Assembly: GCA_002733805.1 (NCBI GenBank)
Contig: NVXG01000010.1
Coordinates: forward strand, 1-40,798
Direction: 5' to 3'
Source: Robiginitomaculum sp.
Lineage (GTDB): Bacteria; Pseudomonadota; Alphaproteobacteria; Caulobacterales; Maricaulaceae
DNA: 40,798 bases
The translations under genes were made by a program, and so were the position numbers. Shown in pieces: positions 15,793 through 25,156 of this stretch; the stretch's first letter is position 1; the number at the start of each line of letters is the position of its first letter. Under the pieces are notes generated by a model that did not search any database, was not told where the DNA came from, and saw nothing but the letters and a program-made list of their open reading frames with translations.

Positions 15793-17122
15793 AAATACCA
15801 AGCGCGCTGACATTAATGCCGGTTTTGCGGTAGATAGCTACCCACATGAAACTGCTGGCCAGAAAGGTTGAAATCACCGTCGCGACAGCCGCGCCATTCA
15901 TGCCAAAACGGGGGATGACAATGGCGTTTAGCACCACATTTGTCAGGGCGGCGATGAACCAAGCCATTGCGCCAAATCGCTCAAGCCCGGTCATTGAAAT
16001 GAAGATACCGGTCATGCCCAAACTGGCCGTCAACGCCAAACCGCCTGAAATTATCACCAATGGTACGGCGCTGTCGGCGTAGGCTTGGCCGTAAAGCAAG
16101 ACCAAAATTTCAGTGCCAAAAACGGCGAAGAGCAGCACCATTGGCAGGGTGAAGAGCAGCGATAGCACAGCACCTTTGGCGGCCAGCCGTGACAGCTCTT
16201 CGTCATTGCCAGTGGCCTTTAGCTTGGCAAATTGCGGTGCCAAAACCATGTTAAGCACAGTCAGGCCAAAAGTGGTCAGCGCCGCGCCCGAAACCGCAAC
16301 TTTGTAGAAGCCAATTTCAGCTGGGGCACGCCAAATGCCCAGCATGATCAAATCGGTTTGTTGGCTGACAATTTGCAGGCCAGAAATGGTCGCCAGCGGC
16401 AGGATCGCTTTTCGCCAGGCGGCGGTTTGGTATTGTGGTTTGGCTGTGGCCATTTGGCCGGGTTGGGCGCGCAACAACAGCCAATAGCCGAGCAGAAATG
16501 CGACCGATGCCGCGGCCAAATGCAGCCCCATTGCCCGTGCCGGTGTCAACAGCCCGCCAAGGCCCCAAACCAGCGCGGCGGCAAGCAAGGCCAGCACTGC
16601 CGGGCGCAGTACATCATCGGGGAATTGGCCGCGTACAATCTGTCTTAGGCCCTTTAGCGCCGCCCCCCGCGCCCGGCCCAAAGCTGTGATTGGTATGAGC
16701 AAAAGACCGAAAACGACTGTCAGTTTTGTGCCCGGCAGCAGCCTATCGCCTATATTCCACAGGATCAAAAACCCTAACGTGAGCATGAGTGCCGATGTCA
16801 CGAAAATCAGCCGCGCCGACCAGTCGAGTATGCCGCGCATGCGGGCATAATCTTGGGTTGCCTGTGCGGCGGCGGTTTCGCGCAATATCAGTGTTGGCAG
16901 GCCCATACTGACAGGAAGAGCAAAAATAGCGAGGACCGCCAATATGTTGGCATAAATACCAAAGCCGGTCGGGCCGAGCGCCCGCGCAAGTATGGTTGAC
17001 GCGGCCAGCGAAGCGATGATCGCGCCGGCCCGCACGGCAGCAGCACCCAGTCCGGCCCGTGCAAAACTGCGCGGGCCGGAATTTACGCCAAATAGTTTGC
17101 TAAAAAACTGCGCGGGCTGCAT
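15767..17122 (-). CDS. Polysaccharide-type flippase/MATE-like exporter (Wzx family)
   Basis: 451 residues with about 12-14 predicted membrane helices, typical of the MVF/MOP exporter superfamily (Wzx, PST, MATE). The N-terminal GFGIYANILAVLAIFALPVSMGL-type segment is the usual helix 2 region of Wzx proteins, and the length is normal. No glycosyltransferases lie nearby, so a polysaccharide role is not supported by context. It may export the NRPS product (MATE relatives do export peptides) or be an orphan flippase. It lies 60 bases downstream of iolG on the same strand and may be read through from that operon. Confidence 0.75.
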   Translation of the reverse strand: MQPAQFFSKLFGVNSGPRSFARAGLGAAAVRAGAIIASLAASTILARALGPTGFGIYANILAVLAIFALPVSMGLPTLILRETAAAQATQDYARMRGILDWSARLIFVTSALMLTLGFLILWNIGDRLLPGTKLTVVFGLLLIPITALGRARGAALKGLRQIVRGQFPDDVLRPAVLALLAAALVWGLGGLLTPARAMGLHLAAASVAFLLGYWLLLRAQPGQMATAKPQYQTAAWRKAILPLATISGLQIVSQQTDLIMLGIWRAPAEIGFYKVAVSGAALTTFGLTVLNMVLAPQFAKLKATGNDEELSRLAAKGAVLSLLFTLPMVLLFAVFGTEILVLLYGQAYADSAVPLVIISGGLALTASLGMTGIFISMTGLERFGAMAWFIAALTNVVLNAIVIPRFGMNGAAVATVISTFLASSFMWVAIYRKTGINVSALGIFRRRPKSE

Positions 17123-17182
17123 CGTTTTATTTGATGCGGATAGAATTGGATTGGCAAGGGCCGCGGCGGTGGCTGTGCCAGA

Positions 17183-18196
17183 TTATTTGGCTTTGCCGCC
17201 AATTTCGCCGATCTTCACCGCCCGCCCTTCTTTAACAGATAGAAGAACGGCTTCGGCAATGATCAGCGCCTTTAGCCCATCCGCGCCGCTCGGTGACGCA
17301 GAAGTCTTGTCGCTCAAATGTGCAACAAAGGCCGATATTTCAGCCGCGTAGGCGGCCAAATAGCGGGTCATGAAGAAGTCAAACAAGGGTGGCTTAGTGT
17401 AGCCGTCTGCCGTCGCAATCTCGATGCCAAATTCGCGCTGGTTTTCAGCAGAAACCAGCCCCTTTGAGCCATGAACTTCAATGCGTTGGTCATAACCGTA
17501 GCTGGCACGGCGCGAATTGCTGATTGCACATTGCTTACCGCTGGCGGTGGTCAAAATCACGTTTGCACTGTCATAATCGCCGAGTTTGCCAATCGCTGGA
17601 TCAACCAGCACCGAGGCACTGGCGATCACGGTTTCTATCTCTTCGCCGAGCAAGAAACGCGCCATATCAAAGTCATGAATGCTCATATCTTTGAAGATGC
17701 CGCCGGAGCTTTCGATATAGCTTGGCGGCGGTGCGCCGGGGTCACGCGAAATGATGTTGATCATTTCAATTTCGCCAATCTTGCCTTGGTCGATCGCGGC
17801 TTTCATCGCCAGAAAATGTGGATCAAACCGGCGGTTGAATCCGATCATCAGCGTGGCGTTTTCGGTGGCCACCACATCGAGGCAGCTCTTAACCCTTGCC
17901 ACTGACAGATCGATCGGTTTTTCGCAAAATATAGCCTTACCACTGCGGGCGAACTTTTCGATAAGGTCAGCATGGGTATTGGTCGGTGTGCAAATCAGAA
18001 CCGCGTCAATGTCGCGCGCGGCGGCTATATCATCAATGCTGCGCCGAGCGCCGCCATAGCTGGCAATCAGTTTATTGGCCGCATCGGGAAAAGCATCGGC
18101 CACCGCCACAAGGCTGGCATCGGGGTTGCCAGCTACGGCTTTCGCATGAACATGGCCAATGCGGCCAGCGCCTAAAAGTGCAAAACGTAAAGTCAT
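17183..18196 (-). CDS. iolG: Inositol 2-dehydrogenase
   Basis: 337 residues of the Gfo/Idh/MocA family. It has an N-terminal NAD-binding Rossmann fold with GAGRIG (about 8-13), the CEKPIDLS motif near residue 95 with its catalytic Lys, and the Asp/His pair in MSIHDFDMARF near 172. It oxidises myo-inositol to 2-keto-myo-inositol (scyllo-inosose), the first step of inositol breakdown in the cytoplasm. It follows a second dehydrogenase of the same family by 12 bases, divergent from the RpiR regulator and close to iolCDEB. Length and motifs match IolG well. Confidence 0.9.
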   Translation of the reverse strand: MTLRFALLGAGRIGHVHAKAVAGNPDASLVAVADAFPDAANKLIASYGGARRSIDDIAAARDIDAVLICTPTNTHADLIEKFARSGKAIFCEKPIDLSVARVKSCLDVVATENATLMIGFNRRFDPHFLAMKAAIDQGKIGEIEMINIISRDPGAPPPSYIESSGGIFKDMSIHDFDMARFLLGEEIETVIASASVLVDPAIGKLGDYDSANVILTTASGKQCAISNSRRASYGYDQRIEVHGSKGLVSAENQREFGIEIATADGYTKPPLFDFFMTRYLAAYAAEISAFVAHLSDKTSASPSGADGLKALIIAEAVLLSVKEGRAVKIGEIGGKAK

Positions 18197-18208
18197 GAAG
18201 GTGGGCCT

Positions 18209-19321
18209 TTATAAGGTGACACGGCTGCCGGTTTGGGCAGATTGGGCGATAGCGTGGATGACATGTTCAAAGGCTGCGGCATCGGTGAAGTTGGGATAAG
18301 CAGCGGGGCCACCGGCGACGGCGCGCAAAAGGGCTGCGGCTTCGACAATTTTAAGATCGTTAAAGCCGAGCTGATGGCCGGGGGCCGGGCAAAACTTGCC
18401 GTAGGGCGGATGCTCTGGACCGGTCAAAATGGTGGTGAACCCTTGCTGAGCCGTTGGGCCAATGTTGCGGTAGAGCTGTAGCTCGTTCATCCGCTCCTGA
18501 TCAAAGCAGAGCATGCCTGTGGTGCCATGCACCTCCCAGGCCAGCCGGTTTTTGCGGCCCCAAGCGCTGCGCGACGTCGCGATTGTTCCCTGCGCACCAT
18601 TGGTAAACCGCAGCAAAGCACTGGCCGTGTCTTCGTTTTCAACGACGGCGCGGCCAGTGCCGTGGGGGCGGGTTTTGTGAATGATTTGCGTGTCGGCGAT
18701 CAGGCTCATAACCGGGCCAACCAGTCCGTAAGCCATTGATACAAGGTGGCAACCCAAATCGCCTAAAGCGCCAAGCCCAGCATCTGAAATCTTAGCTCGC
18801 CAAGACCATTCGAGGTCAGGATCGGCCTGATAATCTTCATCGACCCAGCCACGAAAATGCACAACATCGCCAATAGCGCCGTCCCAGATCAGACTTTGCG
18901 CATGGGTGAAGGCGGGGTTCTTGATGTAGTTATAGCCGACCATAGTTTGCACGCCGGCGGCCGCGGCGGCGCTGGCCATTTGGCGCGCGCTGTCCAAGGT
19001 GAGAGCAAGTGGCTTTTCGCAATAAACATGTTTCCCGGCGGCAATCGCCGCCATTGCCATCTCAAAATGCAGGTGATTTGGCGTGGTGATTGAGACGATA
19101 TCGACCGACGGATCTGTGACCAAAGCCTGCCAGTCATCAGTCGCGCGGGCAAAGCCAAATTGCGTGGCCATATCTTGGGCCTTGTCCAGCGGTGTGTCGC
19201 ATAAGAGTGCGAGTTTTGGCGCAGTTACATCGCCCATAACCGCCTTTACTGCCCCGAAGGCTAGCGCATGGGCTTTGCCCATAAACCCGGTCCCTATCAG
19301 CCCTATACCGATGCTTTTCAT
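18209..19321 (-). CDS. Gfo/Idh/MocA family oxidoreductase (second inositol/sugar dehydrogenase)
   Basis: 370 residues. Rossmann motif GLIGTGFMGKAHA at the N-terminus, CEKPLALT near residue 98, and a DLGCHLV segment near 192 that supplies catalytic residues. It is an NAD(P)-dependent sugar or cyclitol dehydrogenase. The tight linkage to iolG and the shared control region with the RpiR regulator suggest a role in using an inositol isomer (scyllo- or chiro-inositol) or inosose interconversion. The exact substrate cannot be read from sequence. Its start lies 28 bases from a perfect palindrome likely to be the IolR-type operator. Confidence 0.85.
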   Translation of the reverse strand: MKSIGIGLIGTGFMGKAHALAFGAVKAVMGDVTAPKLALLCDTPLDKAQDMATQFGFARATDDWQALVTDPSVDIVSITTPNHLHFEMAMAAIAAGKHVYCEKPLALTLDSARQMASAAAAAGVQTMVGYNYIKNPAFTHAQSLIWDGAIGDVVHFRGWVDEDYQADPDLEWSWRAKISDAGLGALGDLGCHLVSMAYGLVGPVMSLIADTQIIHKTRPHGTGRAVVENEDTASALLRFTNGAQGTIATSRSAWGRKNRLAWEVHGTTGMLCFDQERMNELQLYRNIGPTAQQGFTTILTGPEHPPYGKFCPAPGHQLGFNDLKIVEAAALLRAVAGGPAAYPNFTDAAAFEHVIHAIAQSAQTGSRVTL

Positions 19322-19348
19322 CGCAGTAGACTCCCGCTATATCCTGAA

Positions 19349-19366
19349 ATAGAATATATATTCTAT
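19349..19366. promoter_or_regulatory. Perfect 18-bp palindrome, candidate RpiR/IolR operator
   Basis: ATAGAATATATATTCTAT is a perfect 18-bp palindrome between the divergent dehydrogenase (start 19321) and the RpiR gene (start 19417). Its core is GAA-N6-TTC, a close variant of the GGAA-N6-TTCC motif described for IolR of Sinorhizobium. The position suits repression of the dehydrogenase pair together with autoregulation. Confidence 0.6.
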
Positions 19367-19416
19367 ATTGTGGAATGGGTTTGATCGCGTGTTCTGTCAA
19401 GCAAAAAGGAAGCCAA

Positions 19417-20247
19417 ATGCCAATATCGGCCGCCCCGAGCAGTCTTGCTGAGTTTAACGCTAAACTACTTGAAATATCAGACAGCCTGCCCAAGAGACTG
19501 AGGCAATGCGCTGATTATGTTGGCAAAAACACTGATATTATCGCGGTCTCAACGGTGGCTGAACTGTCAAAAGCCGCTGGCGTGCAGCCCTCGGCCTTTA
19601 TGCGGTTTTGCACGCTCATGGGTTTTTCCGGCTATTCTGAAATGCAGCGCATGTTTCGCGAGACCCATGTGCAGCGTTGGCCAGACTATGCGACCCGGCT
19701 TGAAAACCTGCGCGCCAGCGGCGAAGAATCGCCCTCGGCCTTGCTGGCTGAGTTTGCTGAGGCCGGGCGCACATCACTTGAGAACCTGGTTGGCACGGTT
19801 GATGCGCAGACACTTGAGCGTGCGGTCGCGGCGCTGGCCAAGGCACCAATGATCCATATAATTGGGCTGAGCCGCGCCTTTCCAGTGGCGACATATCTCG
19901 CATATGCCTTTGAAAAGATGAATGTTCCGGCGATACTGCACGGCAAATTTGGAAATCTGCAGCATCGCCACGCGATCTTGTCCGATGACGTATTGATCGT
20001 GATCACTTTTGCCCCCTACTCGCAAGAAACGCTCGATCTTGCCAGTTATGCGCAGGGGCGGAGCAACCAAATTATTGCCATTACTGACGCGCAAAACAGC
20101 CAACTTCATGGCTACGATGCGATGATGCTCAATGTCTCTGAGGAAGATGTTGGTGCGTTTCGAGCGCTTGCCGCCCCGCTTTCTTTGGCGATTACGCTGG
20201 CTGTTGCTGTCGGTACACGGCACAAGAACGGCCGAAATAGAAAATAA
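19417..20247 (+). CDS. RpiR/MurR-family transcriptional regulator of inositol genes
   Basis: 276 residues from ATG 19417, chosen because AAAAGGA lies 7-13 bases upstream; a further upstream in-frame start lacks this. The N-terminal helix-turn-helix (about 20-85) contains TVAELSKAAGVQPSAFMRFCTLMGFSG. The C-terminal SIS domain (about 110-260) normally binds a sugar-phosphate or inositol metabolite. It is divergent from iolG and upstream of the inositol ABC and iolCDEB genes, the arrangement of IolR in rhizobia and roseobacters. It is probably a repressor released by an inositol catabolite. Confidence 0.88.
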   Translation: MPISAAPSSLAEFNAKLLEISDSLPKRLRQCADYVGKNTDIIAVSTVAELSKAAGVQPSAFMRFCTLMGFSGYSEMQRMFRETHVQRWPDYATRLENLRASGEESPSALLAEFAEAGRTSLENLVGTVDAQTLERAVAALAKAPMIHIIGLSRAFPVATYLAYAFEKMNVPAILHGKFGNLQHRHAILSDDVLIVITFAPYSQETLDLASYAQGRSNQIIAITDAQNSQLHGYDAMMLNVSEEDVGAFRALAAPLSLAITLAVAVGTRHKNGRNRK

Positions 20248-20267
20248 TTGTTGCAAAACGGTGAAAT

Positions 20268-20283
20268 TGGAATAAAAATTCCA
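20268..20283. promoter_or_regulatory. Inverted repeat TGGAAT-N4-ATTCCA, candidate RpiR/IolR operator
   Basis: The 16-bp inverted repeat (arms TGGAAT and ATTCCA) lies 82 bases before the start of the binding-protein gene. It fits GGAA-N6-TTCC exactly, the IolR motif reported in Sinorhizobium. It is the natural control site for the ABC-iolCDEB operon. Confidence 0.65.
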
Positions 20284-20364
20284 TCACTGGAGGGCTGGAC
20301 CTGATTCCAGAGCGTGCCTGAGCTGTGCGCCGGAAACCCAGCAAGAAAACTTGGGAGAACCTAA

Positions 20365-21306
20365 ATGAAAAAGACTTTGACCGCAGCTTTGACAGCTGCT
20401 GCACTTACCGCATCAATGGGCACCGCCGCCTATGCCGAGGGCGAGCGTTTTGTGCTTATCAGCCACGCCCCTGACAGCGACAGCTGGTGGAACACGATCA
20501 AAAACGCCATCGAAGTTGCCGCTGAACAGATGGATGTAACGGTTGAATACCGCAATCCGCCAACAGGCGATCTGGCCGACATGGCCCGCATTGTTGAGCA
20601 GGCCGTGGCCAGCCACCCAGATGGTATCATCCTGACAATCGCCGATTTTGATGTGCTGCAAGGCCCGGTTGCCGATGCTGTTGATCAGGGCATTCCTGTC
20701 ATCACCATCAACTCGGGCACGCAAGAGCAGTCTGAAATGCTCGGCGCTCTGCTACATGTTGGTCAGCCAGAATATGATGCGGGCTTCGGTGCAGGCCAGC
20801 GCGCCGCCGCCGAGGGCATTACATCCTTCCTCTGCGTGAACCACTACATCACCAACCCAGCCTCAGTTGAGCGCTGCTCTGGTTTTGCTGACGCGATCGG
20901 CGCAGACGTAAATGCCAGCATGATCGACTCTGGCCAAGACCCGGCTGAGATCATGAACAAGGTCACCGCCTATCTCGCCGCCAACCCTGATACCGGCGCC
21001 GTGCTGACACTTGGCCCAACTTCTGCCCACCCAACATTGGCTGCCCTCGAATCTCAGAGCCTGTCAGGCGAGATATTCTTTGGCACTTTCGATCTGTCGG
21101 GTGAAATTGCTGACGCGATCAAAGCCGATGTCATCAGCTTTGCAATCGACCAACAGCCCTACCTGCAAGGCTACATGCCAGTTGTCATCCTGACAAACCT
21201 GGTGCGCTACGGTGTACTGCCTTCCGGCCACATGAATTCTGGCCCCGGTTTCATCACCAAAGAAAGCATCTCCTTCGTCGAAGAATATGCTGGCGTTTAC
21301 CGCTAA
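20365..21306 (+). CDS. Inositol/sugar ABC transporter periplasmic binding protein
   Basis: 313 residues. The signal peptide (about 1-24) has a KK n-region and an AYA-E cleavage site. The mature protein is a type I periplasmic-binding fold (Peripla_BP_4 family) with the ribose/inositol-binding-like segments SWWNTIKNAIEVAA and PDGIILTIAD. It binds its ligand in the periplasm and delivers it to the permease encoded next. It has a good Shine-Dalgarno (GGGAGAA) before ATG. The gene is followed by a strong hairpin, which should raise its expression above that of the membrane components. The ligand is inferred from context to be myo-inositol (IbpA-like). Confidence 0.87.
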   Translation: MKKTLTAALTAAALTASMGTAAYAEGERFVLISHAPDSDSWWNTIKNAIEVAAEQMDVTVEYRNPPTGDLADMARIVEQAVASHPDGIILTIADFDVLQGPVADAVDQGIPVITINSGTQEQSEMLGALLHVGQPEYDAGFGAGQRAAAEGITSFLCVNHYITNPASVERCSGFADAIGADVNASMIDSGQDPAEIMNKVTAYLAANPDTGAVLTLGPTSAHPTLAALESQSLSGEIFFGTFDLSGEIADAIKADVISFAIDQQPYLQGYMPVVILTNLVRYGVLPSGHMNSGPGFITKESISFVEEYAGVYR

Positions 21307-21315
21307 ATCTACCAA

Positions 21316-21345
21316 GGGCGGTGCAATTGCACCGCCCATTTTTTA
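21316..21345 (+). terminator. Intra-operon hairpin plus T-run after the binding-protein gene
   Basis: A perfect 22-base self-complementary stem (21316-21337, arms GGGCGGTGCAA and TTGCACCGCCC) is followed by ATTTTTTAT. This is an intrinsic terminator or attenuator between the binding-protein and permease genes. Partial read-through would feed the rest of the operon, giving excess binding protein. Confidence 0.8.
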
Positions 21346-21375
21346 TCTAAGCCCCATTTTATCTAAGGTGCCGAT

Positions 21376-22473
21376 ATGACTGACGAGCGCGTAAAACAGA
21401 TTTCCAAATTTCGACAGGCAATGATCCGGCCAGAGCTGGGCGCAATCGCCGGCGCGGTTCTTGTCTTCGTCTTCTTCTTTATGATCGCCGGTGATAGCGG
21501 CATGTTCGCGCCCAGCGGCATTCAAAACTGGACAGTCGTATCTGCTCAATTCGCGATTATCGCCGTCGGAGCCTGCCTGCTCATGATCACTGGCGAGTTC
21601 GACCTTTCAATCGGCTCAATGATCGGCTTTGCCGGGATCATCATTGCCATCCTGTCAGTGCAATGGGGCTGGCCGGTTTGGCTGGCCATCATCACCACAT
21701 TCATTATTTGCATTGCCCTCGGCGCGCTCAATGGCTTCTTGGTTATCAAAACCGGCCTGCCGAGTTTCATCGTCACCCTCGCTTTTCTCTATATATTACG
21801 TGGCCTTACCATCTGGCTGGCGATCATCACCACGCATAAAACCATCATCGGCGGCGTCAAACAGGTGGCCGAGGGCGACTGGCTCGCCCCGGTCTTTGGC
21901 GGCACCATCCTCACCGGGCTGTTCCAGTGGTTCGCCGATATGGGGCTGATCGACACCTATTCGCGCGGTAACCGCATCGGCCAACCCGTGGTCGAGGGCG
22001 TGCCAATGTTGGTGGTCTGGGCGCTGGGGCTGATCATCTTTGGCCAATGGTTGCTGACCAAAACAAGGTTTGGCAATTGGATCTTTGCCGCAGGCGGCGA
22101 CCCGCAAGCCGCCCGCTATGTTGGTGTGCCGGTCAACCGGGTTAAAATGCTAATGTTCATGTTCACCGCCTTTTGCGCCTGCGTCTTCGCGACGGCTCAA
22201 GTTATCGAATTTGGCTCAGCTGCGGCTGATCGCGGCTTGCTCAAAGAGTTTGAGGCGATCATCTGCGTGGTCATTGGCGGCGCGCTGCTGACCGGCGGTT
22301 ACGGCTCGGTCGTCGGTGCCGCCCTCGGCGCGCTGATCTTCGGCGTGGTGCAACAGGGCCTGTTCTTCTCGGGCGCAGAAAGCTCGCTATTTCGGGTCTT
22401 TCTCGGCACGATCCTGATCCTTGCCGTGATCCTAAACACCTATATTCGCCGCATGATTACGGGAGAGCGCTAA
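21376..22473 (+). CDS. ABC transporter permease (inositol)
   Basis: 365 residues with about ten predicted membrane helices of the BPD_transp_2 (RbsC/XylH-like) family. The conserved cytoplasmic-loop segment [22 protein letters not shown], including the AARY.G EAA-like contact site for the ATPase, is near residue 235. It forms the inner-membrane channel for the sugar importer. Its stop overlaps the ATPase start (TAATG), indicating coupled translation. Most likely substrate by context is myo-inositol. Confidence 0.88.
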   Translation: MTDERVKQISKFRQAMIRPELGAIAGAVLVFVFFFMIAGDSGMFAPSGIQNWTVVSAQFAIIAVGACLLMITGEFDLSIGSMIGFAGIIIAILSVQWGWPVWLAIITTFIICIALGALNGFLVIKTGLPSFIVTLAFLYILRGLTIWLAIITTHKTIIGGVKQVAEGDWLAPVFGGTILTGLFQWFADMGLIDTYSRGNRIGQPVVEGVPMLVVWALGLIIFGQWLLTKTRFGNWIFAAGGDPQAARYVGVPVNRVKMLMFMFTAFCACVFATAQVIEFGSAAADRGLLKEFEAIICVVIGGALLTGGYGSVVGAALGALIFGVVQQGLFFSGAESSLFRVFLGTILILAVILNTYIRRMITGER

Positions 22474-23252
22474 TGACCACGCCATTGATTGAAATGAAGA
22501 ATATCGAGAAACATTTTGGCCCGGTTATTGCCCTTGGCGGCGTGTCGTTTGATGTCCGCCCCGGCGAATGTCACTGTTTGCTGGGCGATAATGGCGCTGG
22601 TAAATCGACCTTTATCAAGACCATGTCGGGAGTGCACAAACCGTCAAAAGGCAAGATCCTGTTTGAGGGCAAAGAGATGAACTTCAACAGCCCGCGCGAC
22701 TCGATGAACGCCGGTATTGCCACGGTTTATCAAGACCTTGCCATGATCCCGTTGATGTCTGTCACCCGTAACTTTTGGATGGGCAATGAGCCGCTCAAAA
22801 AGTTTGGCCCGATCAGCATTATGGACTTCAAAAAGGCCAATGAGGTGACCATGGCCGAGATGAAAGAGATGGGGATCAATCTGCGCGAGCCTGGCCAAGC
22901 CGTCGGCACATTGTCAGGCGGTGAGCGTCAGACCGTGGCCATTGCCCGCGCGGTTTATTTCGGTGCAAAACTGCTTATCCTCGACGAGCCGACCTCGGCC
23001 CTTGGCGTCCGCCAGACTGCCAATGTCTTGGCCAATATAGACAAAGTGCGCAAACAGGGCATCGCCGTGGTTTTCATCACCCATAATGTGCGCCATGCCA
23101 TGGCCGTGGGCGACCGTTTCACGGTGCTCAACCGTGGCAAAACCCTCGGCACAGCAGTTAAGGGCGAGATCACCCCAGAAGAGTTGCAAGATCTGATGGC
23201 CGGTGGTCAATCGATTGCGAAACTCGAAGGCTCGCTGGGAGGCACGGTGTGA
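22473..23252 (+). CDS. ABC transporter ATP-binding protein (inositol)
   Basis: 259 residues, a single nucleotide-binding domain. Walker [10 protein letters not shown] (about 38-46), signature LSGGERQTV (about 147), Walker [13 protein letters not shown] and the switch histidine in FITHN are all present. Many sugar ABC importers of this class use a double-length ATPase of about 500 residues. This half-size form (FrcA-like) must act as a dimer. The 3' end overlaps the iolC start (GTGA). Confidence 0.9.
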   Translation: MTTPLIEMKNIEKHFGPVIALGGVSFDVRPGECHCLLGDNGAGKSTFIKTMSGVHKPSKGKILFEGKEMNFNSPRDSMNAGIATVYQDLAMIPLMSVTRNFWMGNEPLKKFGPISIMDFKKANEVTMAEMKEMGINLREPGQAVGTLSGGERQTVAIARAVYFGAKLLILDEPTSALGVRQTANVLANIDKVRKQGIAVVFITHNVRHAMAVGDRFTVLNRGKTLGTAVKGEITPEELQDLMAGGQSIAKLEGSLGGTV

Positions 23253-25156
23253 AACTAGACGTTATCACGATTGGCCGCTCATCTGTTGATCTTTACGGTG
23301 CGCAAGTGGGCGGCCGCCTCGAAGACATGGGCAGCTTTGAAAAATATATCGGCGGCTCGCCGACCAATATGGCCGCAGGCACGGCGCGGCTTGGGCTAAA
23401 ATCGGCGCTCATCTCGCGGGTTGGTGACGAGCATATGGGCCGGTTCATTCGCGAACAGCTACAACGTGAGGGCGTCAATACGGACGGGTTGATCACCGAT
23501 ACCGAGCGCCTCACCGCGCTGGTGATCCTTGGCATCCGCGACCAAGAGCAGTTTCCGCTGATTTTCTACCGCGAAAACTGCGCTGATATGGCGCTTTGTG
23601 AAGAAGATATCGACCCTGCTTTCATCAGGTCAGCCCGCGCCGTGGTCGCTACGGGCACCCATCTGAGCCACCCAAAGACCGAAAGTGCTGTGCTCAAAGC
23701 GCTGAACATTGCCCGCGCCAACAACCAGCTGACTGCGCTTGATATCGACTACCGCCCCAACCTGTGGGGGCTGGCCGGGCATGGCGACGGCGAGAGCCGT
23801 TTCATTAGCTCCGCAGCAGTAACGGCCAAGCTGCAATCGAGCTTGCATTTGTTCGACGTGATCGTCGGCACCGAAGAAGAGTTTCACATCGCTGGCGGTA
23901 CCACAGACACGATCGCGGCTTTGCGCGCCGTGCGGGCCGTTTCAGCCGCTACACTCGTGTGCAAACGCGGGCCAATGGGGGCGGCGGCCTTTACCGGCGA
24001 CATTCCCGGCACACTAGACGAGGGCCAAAGTGGCCCCGGTTTTCCTATCGAGGTGTTTAACGTGCTCGGCGCTGGCGACGGCTTTATGTCTGGGCTCATC
24101 AAAGGCTGGCTGGACGGTGAAGACTGGCCCAAAACCCTGACTTATGCCAATGCGTGCGGCGCATTTGCCGTCAGCCGCCACGGCTGCGCCCCGGCCTATC
24201 CCAGCTGGGAAGAGCTGCAATTCTTCCTCGCCCGCGGCGTGATCACGCCGGCTTTGCGCAAGGATGCCGAACTGGAACAGCTGCATTGGTCAACCAACCG
24301 CAGCGGCAGCTGGCCCGACATGCGCGTTTTTGCCTTTGACCACCGAATGCAGTTTGAAGAAGTGCCCGGTGCGACGCCACAAAAGATTGGGGCCTTCAAA
24401 CAGCTCTGCGTACAGGTCACCAAACAAGTGGCCAAAGGCCGCGCCGGATATGGGCTACTATGCGACGGACGCCTCGGCCGCGACGGGCTATTTCAGGCGG
24501 TGGACCAAGGGCTGTGGATCGGCCGCCCGGTTGAGCTGCCCGGCTCGCGCCCGCTTGAGTTTGAAGATGAGATAGGCATTGATTGCGGCGGTTTGTCTGA
24601 ATGGCCGCTGTCACATGTGGTCAAAGTGCTCTGCTTTTATCACCCAGATGACAGCGCCGAGATGCGCGCCGATCAAGAGACAAGCATCTTGCGTTTGTTC
24701 CAAGCCAGCCGCCGCAATCGGCTTGAATTCTTGCTTGAAGTGATCCCGTCCAAGGTGGCAAAAGTGAATGACGCCACCACGGTGCAGATCATACAGCGGT
24801 TTTATGACATCGGCGTTTACCCCGATTGGTGGAAGCTGGAGCCAATGCTCAGCGCCGATGCGTGGCAGCAAACCTGCGATGCGATCACCCGCAATGACCC
24901 GCATACGCGCGGCATTGTTGTGCTGGGTCTGGGCGAGAGCCAAGAGGCGCTGGCGCAGAGTTTCGCCGTTGCCGCGCAGTATCCACTGGTCAAAGGGTTC
25001 GCTGTTGGCCGCACCATCTTTGCCGCCGCCGCCAGCGCTTGGATGCTTGGTAAAATAACTGACGATGAGGCTGTCGAGACCATGGCAAAAACTTACACAG
25101 AACTATGTAACACATGGGATTCCGCGCGCGGGATAACCAATGAGGGGGCGTCATGA
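23249..25156 (+). CDS. iolC: 5-dehydro-2-deoxygluconokinase fused to a DUF2090 aldolase-like domain
   Basis: 635 residues from a GTG start overlapping the ATPase stop. The N-terminal half (about 1-325) is a PfkB-family sugar kinase with the [15 protein letters not shown] substrate region and the C-terminal GAGDGFMSG catalytic loop (Asp as base). The C-terminal half (about 335-635) is DUF2090, an aldolase-fold domain fused to IolC in many proteobacteria. The kinase phosphorylates 5-dehydro-2-deoxygluconate. The fused domain may perform the IolJ aldolase step giving dihydroxyacetone phosphate and malonic semialdehyde. No separate iolJ is present in the window, consistent with that. Confidence 0.9.
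   Translation: MKLDVITIGRSSVDLYGAQVGGRLEDMGSFEKYIGGSPTNMAAGTARLGLKSALISRVGDEHMGRFIREQLQREGVNTDGLITDTERLTALVILGIRDQEQFPLIFYRENCADMALCEEDIDPAFIRSARAVVATGTHLSHPKTESAVLKALNIARANNQLTALDIDYRPNLWGLAGHGDGESRFISSAAVTAKLQSSLHLFDVIVGTEEEFHIAGGTTDTIAALRAVRAVSAATLVCKRGPMGAAAFTGDIPGTLDEGQSGPGFPIEVFNVLGAGDGFMSGLIKGWLDGEDWPKTLTYANACGAFAVSRHGCAPAYPSWEELQFFLARGVITPALRKDAELEQLHWSTNRSGSWPDMRVFAFDHRMQFEEVPGATPQKIGAFKQLCVQVTKQVAKGRAGYGLLCDGRLGRDGLFQAVDQGLWIGRPVELPGSRPLEFEDEIGIDCGGLSEWPLSHVVKVLCFYHPDDSAEMRADQETSILRLFQASRRNRLEFLLEVIPSKVAKVNDATTVQIIQRFYDIGVYPDWWKLEPMLSADAWQQTCDAITRNDPHTRGIVVLGLGESQEALAQSFAVAAQYPLVKGFAVGRTIFAAAASAWMLGKITDDEAVETMAKTYTELCNTWDSARGITNEGAS

Noticed and set aside
15767..17122. Flippase as part of a capsule or O-antigen cluster
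   Set aside because: No glycosyltransferase, polymerase or nucleotide-sugar genes are nearby.
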